Source: Vitis vinifera
Lineage: Eukaryota; Streptophyta; Magnoliopsida; Vitales; Vitaceae
Direction of reading: 5' to 3'
DNA: 64,000 nt
Assembly: GCF_030704535.1 (NCBI RefSeq)
Contig: NC_081822.1
Location: 12,145,001 to 12,209,000, forward strand
The translations under genes and the position numbers were made by a program. How positions within the stretch are numbered: position 1 is the first letter of the stretch; every line of letters starts with the position of its first letter. This document shows, piece after piece, positions 1 to 10,939 of this stretch. Below the pieces are notes generated by a model. It was not told the DNA's origin and ran no database searches. It worked only from the letters and a program-made list of their open reading frames with translations.

Positions 1-2613
1 TGGATAACAAGAAAAATAATCAATGAACAAATCATGGTGAAAATTAATATACAAAAAAAATAATGATCAAATCTAATTATAAGAATATACAAAATAAATG
101 AAGAGAAATTATGCAAAATGATTTATTGAACTAAAAAAAATAAAATTAAAAAAATAGTTTTCAAGAAATTTCAAATGATTTTATAAAGAATGATTTTGAA
201 TTAATGATTTTAATTTATTTATTTATAAAAAAAAGAAGTTTCAATTTATTTTCTCAATTTCATTTGTATTCAATTTTCAAAAAAATTATTCACACTTATT
301 ATATCAAAAGAATTTATTACAAAATTTCAATTTGGGTATAAAAATTATTTTTACTTGCTTTTACTAGAAAATAATAAATTTTTACAATTTTACTTACAAA
401 AACATTTAGATTCATTTTCATTTAAAAAAAAAGTGATTTTTACAAATTATTTAAAATGACATAACTTTATTTGCAAAAGAAATTTTAATTAAAAAGAAAA
501 ACAAAGATTTAAATCCTCTATTTCTAAAAAAACGTCTTTAATCCCATTTTAATTAAGGAAAAAGAATTAATTTAAAAAAATTATTTTTGAACAATTTTAT
601 TAAAAATTAATTTTTGGGATCACTTTATTTACAAAACAATTTTTGGATAATTTTTATTAAACAAATAAATTTTTGGACGATGTTATTAAAAATAATTTTT
701 CAAATTCTATTAAAAACAACTTTTTAGATTTTTCTAAATGCATTTTTCTGCATTTTTTAAATAAAAAATATTTTTTTATTAAAAATAACATTTTAAAATT
801 ATTGTTTTATCAAAACACATTTACTGAATTCTTCCTCTCATTTAAACAAAATTTCTAGTTTGTTCGATGTTTGATTCTGTACACACTCAATAAATATATA
901 CGAAAAAATATTTACAAGAACTAATAAAAATAAAACCAAATAAAAAAGGAAAATAAAATATGTACTAAAATAAACTTACAATAAGCTCCACGTGCCTTCA
1001 ATTCATACTCAGCTAACAAGATTGCAGAACGGATCTATGCAAAAACAAAAAAAACGCAAATGTAAATATCCTACAAAATCCTAAACAAATATTCAAATTT
1101 CAAATTAATCCAACAAATTTTAGTAATTAAAAATGGGTCCAAATTAACAAATATAACCCAATAAAAATATCTCACATATCTTAGATCCTAACCTAAAGTT
1201 TTCTAATTAATAGTCGAAATATAAACTCAATTAATCAAACCTAAAACATGATAAATTAAAATAAATCTCATTAGACCTAAATTTAATATATCATCATTCA
1301 AGCCCAATTTAACATGTAAACCTAAATCCACAATCAAAATCAATCCAATTTAATATTCAAACCTACGTCCAAAATATACTACCATATTACATCATATCCA
1401 AATTAAATAATTTAAATGGGTATAACCATATAAATTATCAACTAATTTAACCCAAATTAACAAATTTCAAATAAATTCATCAATAATAAATTCATCAAAT
1501 TTCAAATTTCATATTAATTTTCTAATAATAAATTAACCAAAATTTCATATTAATTTACCAACAACAAATTAACATCAATCTCATACTAATTAATAAGGCT
1601 CAAATATAAGACTCACAGATAAACATAAATAAACAAATCCAATTTCATCAACAATTATTATTAAAATTAAATAAAAAATAAAGAAAAAAAAATAGTAGTA
1701 ATAATAATAATAATAAGTTAATAACCGACTGTCGAAAAAAAAGGGTGGAAGGGGAGGAAATCCTCGATTGCCGAAAATGACGTCGGCGATGGCAGCTCGC
1801 CGGTGATGACTGAACGGCTGTGGATATGGAGATGGGTTTAACGGGAAATAAAAAGAAATGAAAAAGAAAAAAAAATGGAAGGAAGGAAAAATGAGGGGGG
1901 GTGTGGCAGTGGGTGTTCGGAGGGAGCAAAAACCCAGAAAAAAAAATGGGAAAGGAAAAATCTGGGAGGGGTTCCCCGACGGTCTGTGTGGAAGTTGAGG
2001 GAAGAGGGAGAAAAAATGAAAAATAAATAAAATAAATAATAAAAAAAAATGAAGAGTTGGGGATGGGGAGTCGCCACTGCCGCCGTCCTGGAAGAAGCCC
2101 CATGAAGAAGAAAATGGAGAGGAAAAGAAAGGGAAGGGAGAAGATGACGGGTGTGTGGCCGGTGCGCCGTTGGGGGAGAGAGAAGGCTCTTGGGGGTAAA
2201 ACTCAGAATGGAGAAAATGTGGGGAAAACAGCTCATGGGGGTGGGGGCCGCCCGTCTTGGGAAATGCTCACAAAAGAAAAGTGGAGGATGGGAGGAAAAA
2301 AAATAGGAAGACGAGAGGAAAAAGGAAAAAAATAAAAAATAAAAAATATGAGAGATGAGATGATGGCAGGTGTTGAGCGGTATGGGAGGAGAGAAGAAGT
2401 TAGTGGGGTGGTTGGGGAGTGGGATGAGAGAGGAAAGAGAAAAGAAAAATAAATAATAATAATAATAAAATAAAAGTAATATTAATAAAATAAAATAATA
2501 TATAAAATAATAAAAACGATTGAAGTCGGTAAAAAAATAACATGTATTCCTCATTTAAAATTGAATTCAAAATTAATATAAAAATAAAATTAGAATAAAT
2601 TTTGAAATCTACA
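1..2613 (-). mobile_element. Old LTR relic (Tat/Ogre-related family), cut by window start
   Basis: Bases 1-1060 align with 3683-4620 downstream, including shared landmarks such as the stretch around 981-1060 and its counterpart around 4550-4620. The relic ends at 2613 in a TCTACA motif like the LTR end of the young element at 37991-53170. It contains AT-rich sequence and a GC-richer purine-rich block (about 1740-2440). No coding domains are visible. It is an old, non-coding fossil. The true left end lies outside the window, so no target duplication can be tested. The orientation is inferred from the related young element. Confidence 0.6.
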
Positions 2614-2658
2614 AAAAGTTATTCATTTAAAAATATTTTTATTAAAAACACTTATATT

Positions 2659-2775
2659 CCGTTTAACAATTATTTTAGAGAATATTTTTAATATTTTTAA
2701 TACTTAAAATTTTTTATCATTTAAGTATTAAAAATGTTAAAAACATTTTCTAAAATCACTCTTAAATATATTTTT
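2659..2775. mobile_element. Small hairpin MITE (copy 1)
   Basis: Two arms of about 45 bases around a short centre near 2711-2719 are nearly perfect reverse complements: ATTTTAGAGAATATTTTTAA on the left pairs with TTAAAAACATTTTCTAAAAT on the right. Its sequence resembles the elements at 2776-2897 and 35729-35844. There is no coding capacity. I infer a non-autonomous DNA transposon of the same family; the ends are approximate. Confidence 0.55.
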
Positions 2776-2897
2776 TAGAATTCATTTGATGGTAACTTTA
2801 AGGAAGCGTTTTTACATCTTTAATACTTGAAAAATAAAAATTTTCAAGTGATAGAAAGATAAAAATTAATTCTTAAGATTATTACCAAACGGGCTTT
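2776..2897. mobile_element. Small MITE (copy 2), next to copy 1
   Basis: This element of about 120 bases ends in ATTACCAAACGGGC, the reverse complement of a GTTTGGTAAT-type terminus. Its left end begins GAATTCATTTGATGGTAA. The interior (AAGCGTTTTTACATCTTTAA...) matches the element at 35729-35844. It is probably a Tourist/PIF-Harbinger-like MITE, based on that better preserved copy. Boundaries are good to a few bases only. Confidence 0.5.
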
Positions 2898-2943
2898 TAA
2901 ACAATATCAAATTAAGGCAATTCTATAAGCATCTTGCAGCATT

Positions 2944-3349
2944 TTAAATGAAGAGTACAAATCTCAAACTGATTTACCATCCAAAAAGTGGGAAGCATGG
3001 AGCAACATGGTACTTAATAGTTATAACCCACATCTGCTGTCGGATTGAACTCCTTATAAAAAAAATTTGAGTAAAGTTTTGATAAATAAGAATGATAGGA
3101 AATTTCAAATTTATGTTTTTTTTAATAAAAAAATGTTTTCAAAATGATGATTAAAAATATTATTTTAATTTATTTAAAAAACAAAAAGATTTTAAAAATA
3201 TATTTGAGGGATTTGTCTGTTATTTTTACTCTAAAAAAAATTAAAACACAAAAAATGATCTAATGATTTTCATATTGCAAATAAGTATAATGTTTCTTCA
3301 TTGAGAAAATTATTTTTTCTATTTAAGTTTTTAAATAGGATTTTATACT
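2944..3349. repeat. Local duplication, copy 1 left part (interrupted by a solo LTR)
   Basis: This stretch is homologous to 5795-6185, for example the segments ending AAATTTGAG near 3069 and 5886 and the AT-rich run leading to TTTTATACT versus TTTTATATT. The duplicated segment continues at 5043-5610, after the LTR insertion at 3350-5042. There is no gene in it. Confidence 0.6.
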
Positions 3350-5042
3350 TTTTCGGCAGAGTCCACGAGTACCCCGTATTTTGCTTGATGCGTTCCCACT
3401 CGATGATGAAACTCATTTTTTTTTATTTTTTTTGGTAAAAATTGATTTTTAGAAAAAACTTGGAATCGCCACTTATTTTAATTTGTTTTTTTAAGGGAAA
3501 ACAAAATAAAAAAGAAAACCTATATGACTCTTTATTTGGAAAAGACATGTCTGCAAAAACAGAATCTGGGTCAGGTTACTTATTTGGGAAGGTATGGTGG
3601 TGAGTCTTAGTACCCCTCTAAGCCCGTATACATATGCTCTCTACTAATCAAATTAAGGAAATTGTGACAATTAATTAATTAATTATGGATGCCAAGAAAA
3701 ATAATCAAACAAATGAGTATGTACAAGTCATAGTGAAAATCAATATACAAAAATAATGATGAAGTCTAATTACAAAAATATACAAAATAAATGATAAGAG
3801 AATTATGCAAAATGATTTATTGAACTATAAAAAGATATTAAAAAAATAATTTTCAAAGGATTTTATTAAAAATGAATTTTGAATTAATGATTTCAATTTA
3901 TTTATTTACAAAAAAAAATCAATTTATTTTCTCAATTTTCAAAAAAAAAGTTATTTACACTTATTGTATCAAAAGAATTTATTACAAAATTTCAATTTGG
4001 TACAAAAATTATTTTTACTTGCTGGAAAGTAATGAATTTTTACAATTTTATTTATAAAAGTATTTCAATTTGTTTTTATTTAAGAAAAGTAATCTGTACA
4101 AATTATTTAAAAAATAACTTTATTTGCAAAAAAAATTTTAATTAAAAATAAAAAAAATCAATCTCTTATTTCTAAAAATTTCTTTTAATCCTATTTTACT
4201 TAATGAAAAAGAATTTATTTAAAAACATTTTTTTTTGGACAATTTTATTAAAAACAATTTTTTCAAATTCTATTAAAAACAATTCTTTTGGATTTTTCTA
4301 AATGCATTTTTCAAAATATTTTAAAATTATTATTTTATTAAACATGTTTATTGAATCATTCCCCTCATTTAAACAAAATTTATGATTTGCTCGATATTCA
4401 ATTTTGTACATAATAAGTAAATATACACAGATAAATATTTACAGAAATAAAACCAAATAAGAGTGAGAAATAAAATATGTACTCAAACAAACTTATAACA
4501 AGCTTAATGTCTTCCTACAGCTTTTCAAGTCTCACTTCTTTCCATAAAATTTCGTGCTCCACGTATCATAAATTCGTACTCAATCAACAAGATTGTAAAA
4601 TAGGTCCATGCAAAAACAAAAAAAATAGCACAAGTGGGTGACAAGAGAGTAGCAAAAAAAGAGAAAAATGAAGAGAGGAATGGGGGAGATCAAATAAAAA
4701 AATGGAAATAAATGATGAAGAGTAGAAATGGGTCTTGGACGTGCGGTGATGGGGGTAGGTGAGGATGGGTAGGGGATAGAGAGGAGCGAGGAGAGAGAAG
4801 TGAAAAAAATAATGAAGAAAAAGAAAATAAATAAAAATATAATATAATATAAAAATAAAAATAAAAATAAACATAATAATAATAGTAAAAATAATAATAG
4901 TAATAAATAAAATATAAAAACTAATAATTAAATAGTGAGTCAGTCAAAAACATCATATTTAATTGAGATTTAAAATCTAAGGATAAAATTGAACTTAAAA
5001 TTAATGTAAAAATAAAAATTGAGATAAATTTTGAAGTCTACA
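3350..5042 (-). mobile_element. Old solo LTR (Tat/Ogre-related), target duplication ATACT
   Basis: The first 330 bases are clearly homologous to the LTR of the element at 37991-53170: the ACCCCGTATTT motif, GAATCGCCACTTATTT, GGTCAGGTTACTT and CACCCCTCTAAGCCC-like blocks in the same order. The right end is GTCTACA, as in that LTR. ATACT lies at 3345-3349 and again at 5043-5047. The paralogous copy of the host segment (around 6181) lacks the insert. The LTR is about 1.69 kb, longer than the 872-bp LTR of the young element, so it is a related but distinct, older family. It is a non-coding fossil with no internal region left. Confidence 0.7.
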
Positions 5043-5610
5043 ATACTGTTTTTAAATATTGGGCTAAAAGCAGAGTTCTGGTGACAGAGCGCCAGCAAAG
5101 CAGAGTTTCCAAGCCCAATGGCAACTTGTTTGGGCTAAAGCCCATATAATCTTGAATCTTGGGCTAAAAGCCTAAATAAGGTTGAGGATAAATAAATTTG
5201 AACTGTTCAAGTATCTTTGGACAAGCTAAAAATAAGGTTGCCCTAATAAACTTCACCCGCTTTAATAGGCGTGAAAACACAAAAAGAATTAATAAAAAAA
5301 AATATTGTGAATTTTTTTTTTTAAATATTGTCTTTCACCAATCTTATTCGAACTATGAGAGAATACTCAAATTCATATTGAAATTAAAACTTCTAATAAC
5401 TATAAAAAAATTTAAAAGATTCAACTACTTAAATATAGAAATCAAATCAATCACTCAAAATAAAATTATTTTAATTAAATTTTAGAAATTAAAACAAATT
5501 TAAAATTTTAGAAACTTTATAAAATTAAGTTTGCTTTCCAACAATAGCAAAAGTACTTTCACTTTTAGATTTTAATGAAATCAGAATCAAATAAAACAAC
5601 TATTAAATAT
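5043..5610. repeat. Local duplication, copy 1 right part
   Basis: This stretch is homologous to 6186-7060 and to 8430-8910. Shared landmarks are GGGCTAAAAGCC with AAGCCCATATAAT, a run near AATCACTCAAAATAAAA, and TTTCCAACAATAGCAA. No gene start survives here, although in copy 2 this sequence directly precedes the PP28-like gene. Confidence 0.65.
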
Positions 5611-5794
5611 TATTAGCGTTGTTTATTTATTCACTCAAAAAAATAAATTATGAGTTTATGTGTATTTTAAATCAAATATTATCTTTAAAATATTTAATAA
5701 GTATTTATTTATTTATTTAATAAATTATGAATTATTATAAAAGGATAGTAAAATCAATTGATATGTACACGAGATTTACCAAACATAGTCATAG

Positions 5795-7060
5795 AACATA
5801 TATGAAGAGTAACCCCAAACAGATATACCAATAGAAAAAGATCGAGAACCTCCACATCAAACTCCCTATTATAAAGAAATTTGAGAAAGGCTTCAAATTT
5901 CGAATCTTTACTTTATTTTAAGATAAATTAAAAATATTTTTAATTTATTCCTACAAAACGGATAGAAAAAAAAAGTGTTTGTTAGATTTTAGATTAAAAA
6001 TATTTTTTTTTAGAATTTATTCCTAAAACAAGATAATTTTTTTTAAATATATTTAGAGTGCGTTTGGGAAATAAAAAATAAAAACATAAAAGATGAATTG
6101 ATAATTTTTATGTTGCAGATAACAATAATATTTTTATTGATAAAATTTTTTTTTGTATATAAAATTTTAGACAAGATTTTATATTGTTCTTAAATATGAT
6201 ATTTGTTGAAAGAGTGCAAAAGTTCATTGAATTGTACGTTAGGAGCATGACGAGAGGTTCAAGCCCACAGAAACCCGTATAATCTTGTGCTAAAAGCCTT
6301 GGTAAGATTGACTTAGGTAGTATTTGTTTTTTAGTTGAATATAAAAAATTATAATATTTAGTTTTTTTTATTCAGGTAAAAATAATTGTTGATATAAACC
6401 ATTATAACTAAACTAAACCTATTAACAACAAATTCACTTTAATCATCTTAATTGATATCAAAAGGTTATTTTTAGATAAATAAATAAAAAGTTAAATATT
6501 TTGACTTTTTTTATTTAGTAAAAAAACAAACACCACTTTAGGTTACTAAAACACAATCTTTGGACAAACAAAAAATAAGGTTACTTGAATAAATTTGAAT
6601 TGGAATAATAGGATTCAATCACTCAAAAAATTACTATATATATATATATATATATATATTTGTGAAAAAAAAAATTATCATCTTTCACCCATTGAATACT
6701 CGCATTCATATTAAAATTAAAACTTCTAATGACCATAAAAATTTAGAAATATAATAAGTTAATCACTCAAAATAAAAATATATTTTAATTAAATTTTAGA
6801 AATTAAATCAAATTTATATTTTAGAAGCTTTGTGAAAGTAAGTTTCCTTTCCAACAATAGCAAGAGTCCTTGGATTTATAAATCTTTAGTTTGTGAGGAT
6901 CAAACTCTAGTCATAATCCATTTAGGTTTTCAATTTTCATTTTCTCAAACTCTTAAGCTCGTGAAAAACAAACTTTATTCCTACTCCAACTTGAACTTGG
7001 GGTTTTGGAGTTAGAATCAAATACTACAAATGCTAAATAAAAGGTCAGAGGTAGGGCCAA
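5795..7060. repeat. Local duplication, copy 2 (uninterrupted)
   Basis: This is the intact counterpart of 2944-3349 plus 5043-5610. The two halves are contiguous here across about 6181-6200, which makes it the empty site for the solo LTR at 3350-5042. It includes a TA microsatellite at about 6632-6659. Its right end runs into the leader of the PP28-like gene. Confidence 0.65.
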
Positions 7061-7137
7061 AAAAGAAGAGAAGAGTTGAATAAAAATAAAAATTAGCTAT
7101 TTTTCAAGATTGAAAATAATAGAGCTGATTTGATTTG

Positions 7138-7653
7138 ATGGGCAAGGGAAAGGGAAAAGGAAAGTTGAAGGGCAAATCCGTTGGTATGCGTCAATTCTCC
7201 ACCGATGAGGAGATTGTGGCTAGTATCTTTATTCATTCTAGTACTTTCAATCAAGAAGAAATTGAAGGAAAAGAAGAATACTCTGGAGAAGAATTTGAAG
7301 AAGAACCTCGTGAGGTAAGGCGAAAAGGTGTCCAAGGTTTGATTGAGGTTGAGAATCCTAATTGGGGGAAGCCAAATGTCTTGAAAGTTAAAGACATTGA
7401 TGTTGAAAAAATAACTCAACTTTCCAAGCATGAAAAAAATGAAATAGATAAACAGAAAAGATATGAACGAGGTATGAAATTACACGAGGAAGGGAAAACA
7501 GAACAAGCAAAGAAAGATTTAGAACGTTTAACTTTGATTCGGCAACAAAGAGTTGATACTGCTAAAAAGCGAGAAGAAGAAAAAGCTTTCAAAGAGAAAA
7601 AGAAGGAAGAAAAAGCTTTCAAAGAGAAAAAGAAGGCCGAGGCTCGCAAATGA
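7138..7653 (+). CDS. PP28/PDAP1-like protein, intronless copy
   Basis: The predicted protein has 171 aa and is very rich in Lys and Glu. It resembles the heat- and acid-stable phosphoprotein family (PDAP1, casein-kinase substrate PP28). It starts with a basic MGKGKGKGKLKGK segment, continues with an acidic middle (about 38-61), and then the family core from KGVQGLIEVENPN (about 64-76) through KTEQAKKDLERLTLIRQQR (about 121-139) to a Lys/Glu-rich tail. The length fits plant members (about 165-175 aa). I chose the ATG at 7138; the codon before it is TTG. The tail contains a direct duplication of about 30 bases (7585-7644) encoding AFKEKKK twice. The open frame has no introns and lies in AT-rich repeats, which suggests a retrocopy or a relocated gene, but no poly-A tail is evident. 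Several normally conserved positions differ from the family as I know it, so function is uncertain. Family members are RNA- or PDGF-associated phosphoproteins whose plant role is not well defined. Confidence 0.75.
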   Translation: MGKGKGKGKLKGKSVGMRQFSTDEEIVASIFIHSSTFNQEEIEGKEEYSGEEFEEEPREVRRKGVQGLIEVENPNWGKPNVLKVKDIDVEKITQLSKHEKNEIDKQKRYERGMKLHEEGKTEQAKKDLERLTLIRQQRVDTAKKREEEKAFKEKKKEEKAFKEKKKAEARK

Positions 7654-8429
7654 CCTTAATTGATGATAGAATATCATGCAAATAGGCCTTTTTATTGAAT
7701 GTTTGAATAGTATTTTTTGTTTTATTTTATATTTGATTTTTTTCAATTGAATCCCAAAGAGTATGTTTGGAATGGAATATTAGTTTAAAAGTATATAATA
7801 AATATTTTGTCTTAACATTTTCTCTATATAAAAGAGTTTTTTGAAAATTCATTTAGAAAAAAGGGTGTTCTTTTACAACATGTTTTTAATTATTTTTCAA
7901 TCATGAAAAATGTTTAAAAATAAAGCATTACAATTAAAATTTATTTTTAAGGAATATTTAGATACACAGAAAACACATTGAGAACATTTTAAGTTAATAA
8001 ATAGACTTTTATTTTATTTTTTAAAAACAACTTTTTACTTTTCTTAATTAAAAAAGTATTTTGCAAATCAAACACAACCTAATATCTAACTCTTTTTTTT
8101 ACGTTATTTAAAGCAATATAAGATTGATTGATTGAAAAAATATTTTCAAGATTAAATCTTAAATAAGTTTTATAAATATTGTCGGTTCACTATTTAATAA
8201 TTTAAGTTATTAAACTAATTGATAACTTAATATAATATGAATGTCCACCCAAAGTGATTAGTTGACTACTTACATTAGTGCATGACCATCTAACCCCATC
8301 ACTTTGGTCGATCACCCTTGAATCCAAAATCTTAGATATTAATATCGATATTTCATAAAATTGAATTATCATAAAAATTTTATGGAATCCAATTTTTTCG
8401 TCATTGCATATGATATGGAATACCTTTTC
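7654..8429. other. AT-rich spacer after the PP28-like gene
   Basis: This is about 0.8 kb of AT-rich DNA with short homopolymer runs. I see no exon-like sequence, RNA gene or recognisable transposon. The first 100 bases probably include the 3' untranslated region of the gene ending at 7653. Confidence 0.4.
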
Positions 8430-8910
8430 TCGTCCAGATGAAGAGTTATCCCAAATTGAATTGTACGGCAGGAGAATGACGGAATCAAGAAGCCAACCAG
8501 AGATTCCAAGCCCAATGACAACTTGTTTGGGCTAAGGCCCATATAATCTTGGGCTAAAAGCCTAAATAAGGCTCACTTATTTTAATGAAACACATAAATA
8601 AATGTATAAACATAATAGAATTACATTAAAAATAAAATTGTTGTAATTTTTTTAAAAAAAAATGTCTTTTACTGATCTTATTCAAATATGAGAGAATACT
8701 TAAATATATACAAATTAAAATTCTAAGTATAAAGATTTTAAGATATTCAATTACTTTAATGTAGAAATTAAATCAATCGCTCAAAATAAAAATATTTTAA
8801 TTGCATGTTAGAAATTAAATCAAATTTAAATTTCACGAGAGAAAAATAGAAACTAGCTCTTTTTCAATATTGGAGATTATAACGAGATAAGGGAAGGGGA
8901 AAGTTCAAGG
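8430..8910 (+). pseudogene. Local duplication, copy 3, with truncated PP28-like gene start
   Basis: Homologous to 6200-7170: it shares the GAATTGTACG start, the GGGCTAAAAGCCTAAATAAG block and a run ending AAATTAAATCAAATTTAAA. From about 8838 it matches the leader of the gene at 7138 (AACTAGCTCTTTTTCAATAT against AATTAGCTATTTTTCAAGAT). It then gives a degraded version of the first codons (GGGAAGGGGAAAGTTCAAGG), stopping at about 8908. No ATG in frame and no downstream coding sequence survive, so this is a 5' fragment of a duplicated gene. Confidence 0.55.
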
Positions 8911-9124
8911 ATTTTATTTTTTATTTTATTTTATTTTATCTCACTTCACTATTATCTTTATTTTTATTCCCATTTTTTATTTTTATTAATTCAAATATAA
9001 ATTATTTTATTTTAATTTAATAAGAGTTAAAAATATCATATGAATTGGATTATTATTTTAGTATTCTAAAAGGTTTGTGTCTAAGGAATGATTAATAGTT
9101 TGTTCTTTTTCTTTTTCTTTTTTT

Positions 9125-9735
9125 TGAAATTTTGGGAGAAATAATGTGTGCTTATTTATTAAATAATAATAAAAATTTATTAGGTATAATTATATTAGTT
9201 ATGATTTCTTAATTTTAAAAAATAATTAATTATTTTTTATTTGATATCTAAATTTTTTGTTATCTATCTAAATATATTTAGAAATTTTATCTAGACATTT
9301 AAAAGTTGTTCAAGAATTCAAACAGTTATGGTGATGAGTATTCATTTGAGATAATAATTTCTTTGAAGATAATACGATTTATAAAAAGATAAAAGAGAAT
9401 TTTAAATCCCTCCGGGATTTTACTTAAAATAATTCGAAAAAAATATATAAATACTATTTAAGGATATCTTATTTGTGGCCTGTTTTAAGAATTTTATTAA
9501 ACATCTTAAAAACCCATATTTAGAATAAATATTTAGATTTAATAAAAAATCTAGATACCAAATAAAAAGTAATTAATTATTTTTTATGAAATTAATTAAT
9601 CTTGATTAAAATAATTCTACCTGATTAATTTTTTTGTTTAATAAATAAGTATATGTTATTATTTGTTGAAGTCGGTAGGTAAGTATAACCTTATTAAATA
9701 GAATTTCTTTGATAAGATTTCTCCTAAAATTTTAG
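9125..9735. repeat. Long imperfect inverted repeat (foldback element)
   Basis: The left arm (about 9128-9325) and the reverse complement of the right arm (about 9475-9735) align over more than 150 bases. The clearest blocks are CTTATTTATTAAA, AAAAAATAATTAATTA and TTTTTATTTG.TATCTA on the left, each facing its complement on the right. GGGAGAAAT at 9134 mirrors ATTTCTCCT near 9716. Arm identity looks roughly 70 percent by eye. There is no coding capacity. It could be a decayed MITE or foldback transposon, or a duplicated-inverted segment. Confidence 0.6.
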
Positions 9736-10280
9736 ATGATAAAAAAATTATTAATCTCTTTTAAATAAAATTTTTTCCACATAATATTTTTTTTTAAAAA
9801 TTTTAGAAAACTAAAATAACTAAGATAAGAAATTTAACTCTTATCAAATTAAAATAGAAAGAAATCAATCACAATCCACTAAAAAAACAAAATTATTAAA
9901 GTTAGCCATGGAGGTGAGTGAGTTTATAAATCCCAACAATATAATAATTACAAAATAATTGAAAAATTAAATTTTAAATTCAAATAATTATTTGAATTTT
10001 GCAATGAATCTATCTTTTTATATATATAAAAATATAAATAAATAAATTATTTATAGTAAAAAAAGGAAAAAAAAAGGTGAAAATAGTTGGGTATTTTTTT
10101 TTCTTTCTTTTTTTTTTGACCATTTTACCATATGTAAAAGGGGGGGAAAAGCTATTGGAGTTGGTAGAAATTACAGAAATGTCACTAGCCACTAAACGAA
10201 GGGAATGATCGTTTGTAACTTTGTACAAATCACAACAAAGTGTGTTCAAAAGGGGAAAGGAGGGTTAAAGTTGGAAATTA
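9736..10280. other. AT-rich spacer
   Basis: AT-rich sequence with poly-T and poly-A tracts (for example around 10070-10118). No gene or named repeat is recognised. It precedes the TATA-like box at 10284. Confidence 0.35.
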
Positions 10281-10283
10281 CAC

Positions 10284-10639
10284 TATAAAAATAACAGTAA
10301 ACCTCAGTCTGACGACAAAATCAAAAGTGGATCCCGGAAACCGGCGTTATCGTGATGGTGAATGAAAAAAAAAAAAAGATACGGGTGGGAATTTTGAGCA
10401 GGATTTAGCGGGGGAGAATGATGACAAAGCGAGGGGAAATTCAAAGGAAGCCATAATTTTCTGGAGGAAAAAGGACGGTCGAGAACCGGTTTCTGAAGAA
10501 GAAAAAGGGTCAGAAAACCAGAATTCCCTGGAGGAGAAAATTTTCTGGAAACTGGTTCTGAGTTCCCTGACGAGATTGGATCTACAAAGAAGAACCAGAT
10601 TGCAAAGATGAGCTTCACGTTGGGTAATATCTCTCAATC
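10284..10639 (+). promoter_or_regulatory. Orphan promoter plus first-exon-like island
   Basis: A TATA box (TATAAAAA, 10284-10291) is followed by about 330 bases of distinctly GC-richer, purine-rich sequence that looks like a plant 5' leader. It has short upstream frames starting near 10352 and 10419. It then reaches ATGAGCTTCACGTTGG (from 10608) directly followed by a possible donor, GTAATATC. No continuation of the coding sequence was found downstream, where a 2.07-kb solo LTR inserted at 10940. I infer the 5' end of a lost or distant gene. Alternatively it is a fragment captured by a transposon. Confidence 0.35.
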
Positions 10640-10939
10640 CTTTCTTTCGATCCCTCTAAAATAAATTCTTATGCAGCTTTGTAAGAAGATATTGGTGGCT
10701 TTCATGTTTGGCCTGCTAATGAATAAGGGTTCGGGATGGATTGTCCGATCCCAATTCATTTCAGTAAAAAGAAAATATGAAAAAGAGACAAGTATATGTT
10801 GCTATCATTACATATGAATGTAACATTCACAATATTATATTTTTTAAATTAAAATTTAAAATAATAAAACTTATTTTTTTAATGCAAATTATGTATTTTC
10901 TTAAACATGGAGAGAAAAACAAACAAAAAATATTGTAAT

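Noticed and set aside
1648-2554. Two long minus-strand open frames (151 and 238 codons)
   Set aside because: They are low-complexity Phe/Ser/Pro strings from the purine-rich part of an LTR relic, overlap each other in different frames and match no protein family.
7093-7746. Minus-strand open frames opposite the PP28-like gene
   Set aside because: They are antisense shadows of the Lys/Glu-rich coding sequence, with Phe/Ser-rich translations.
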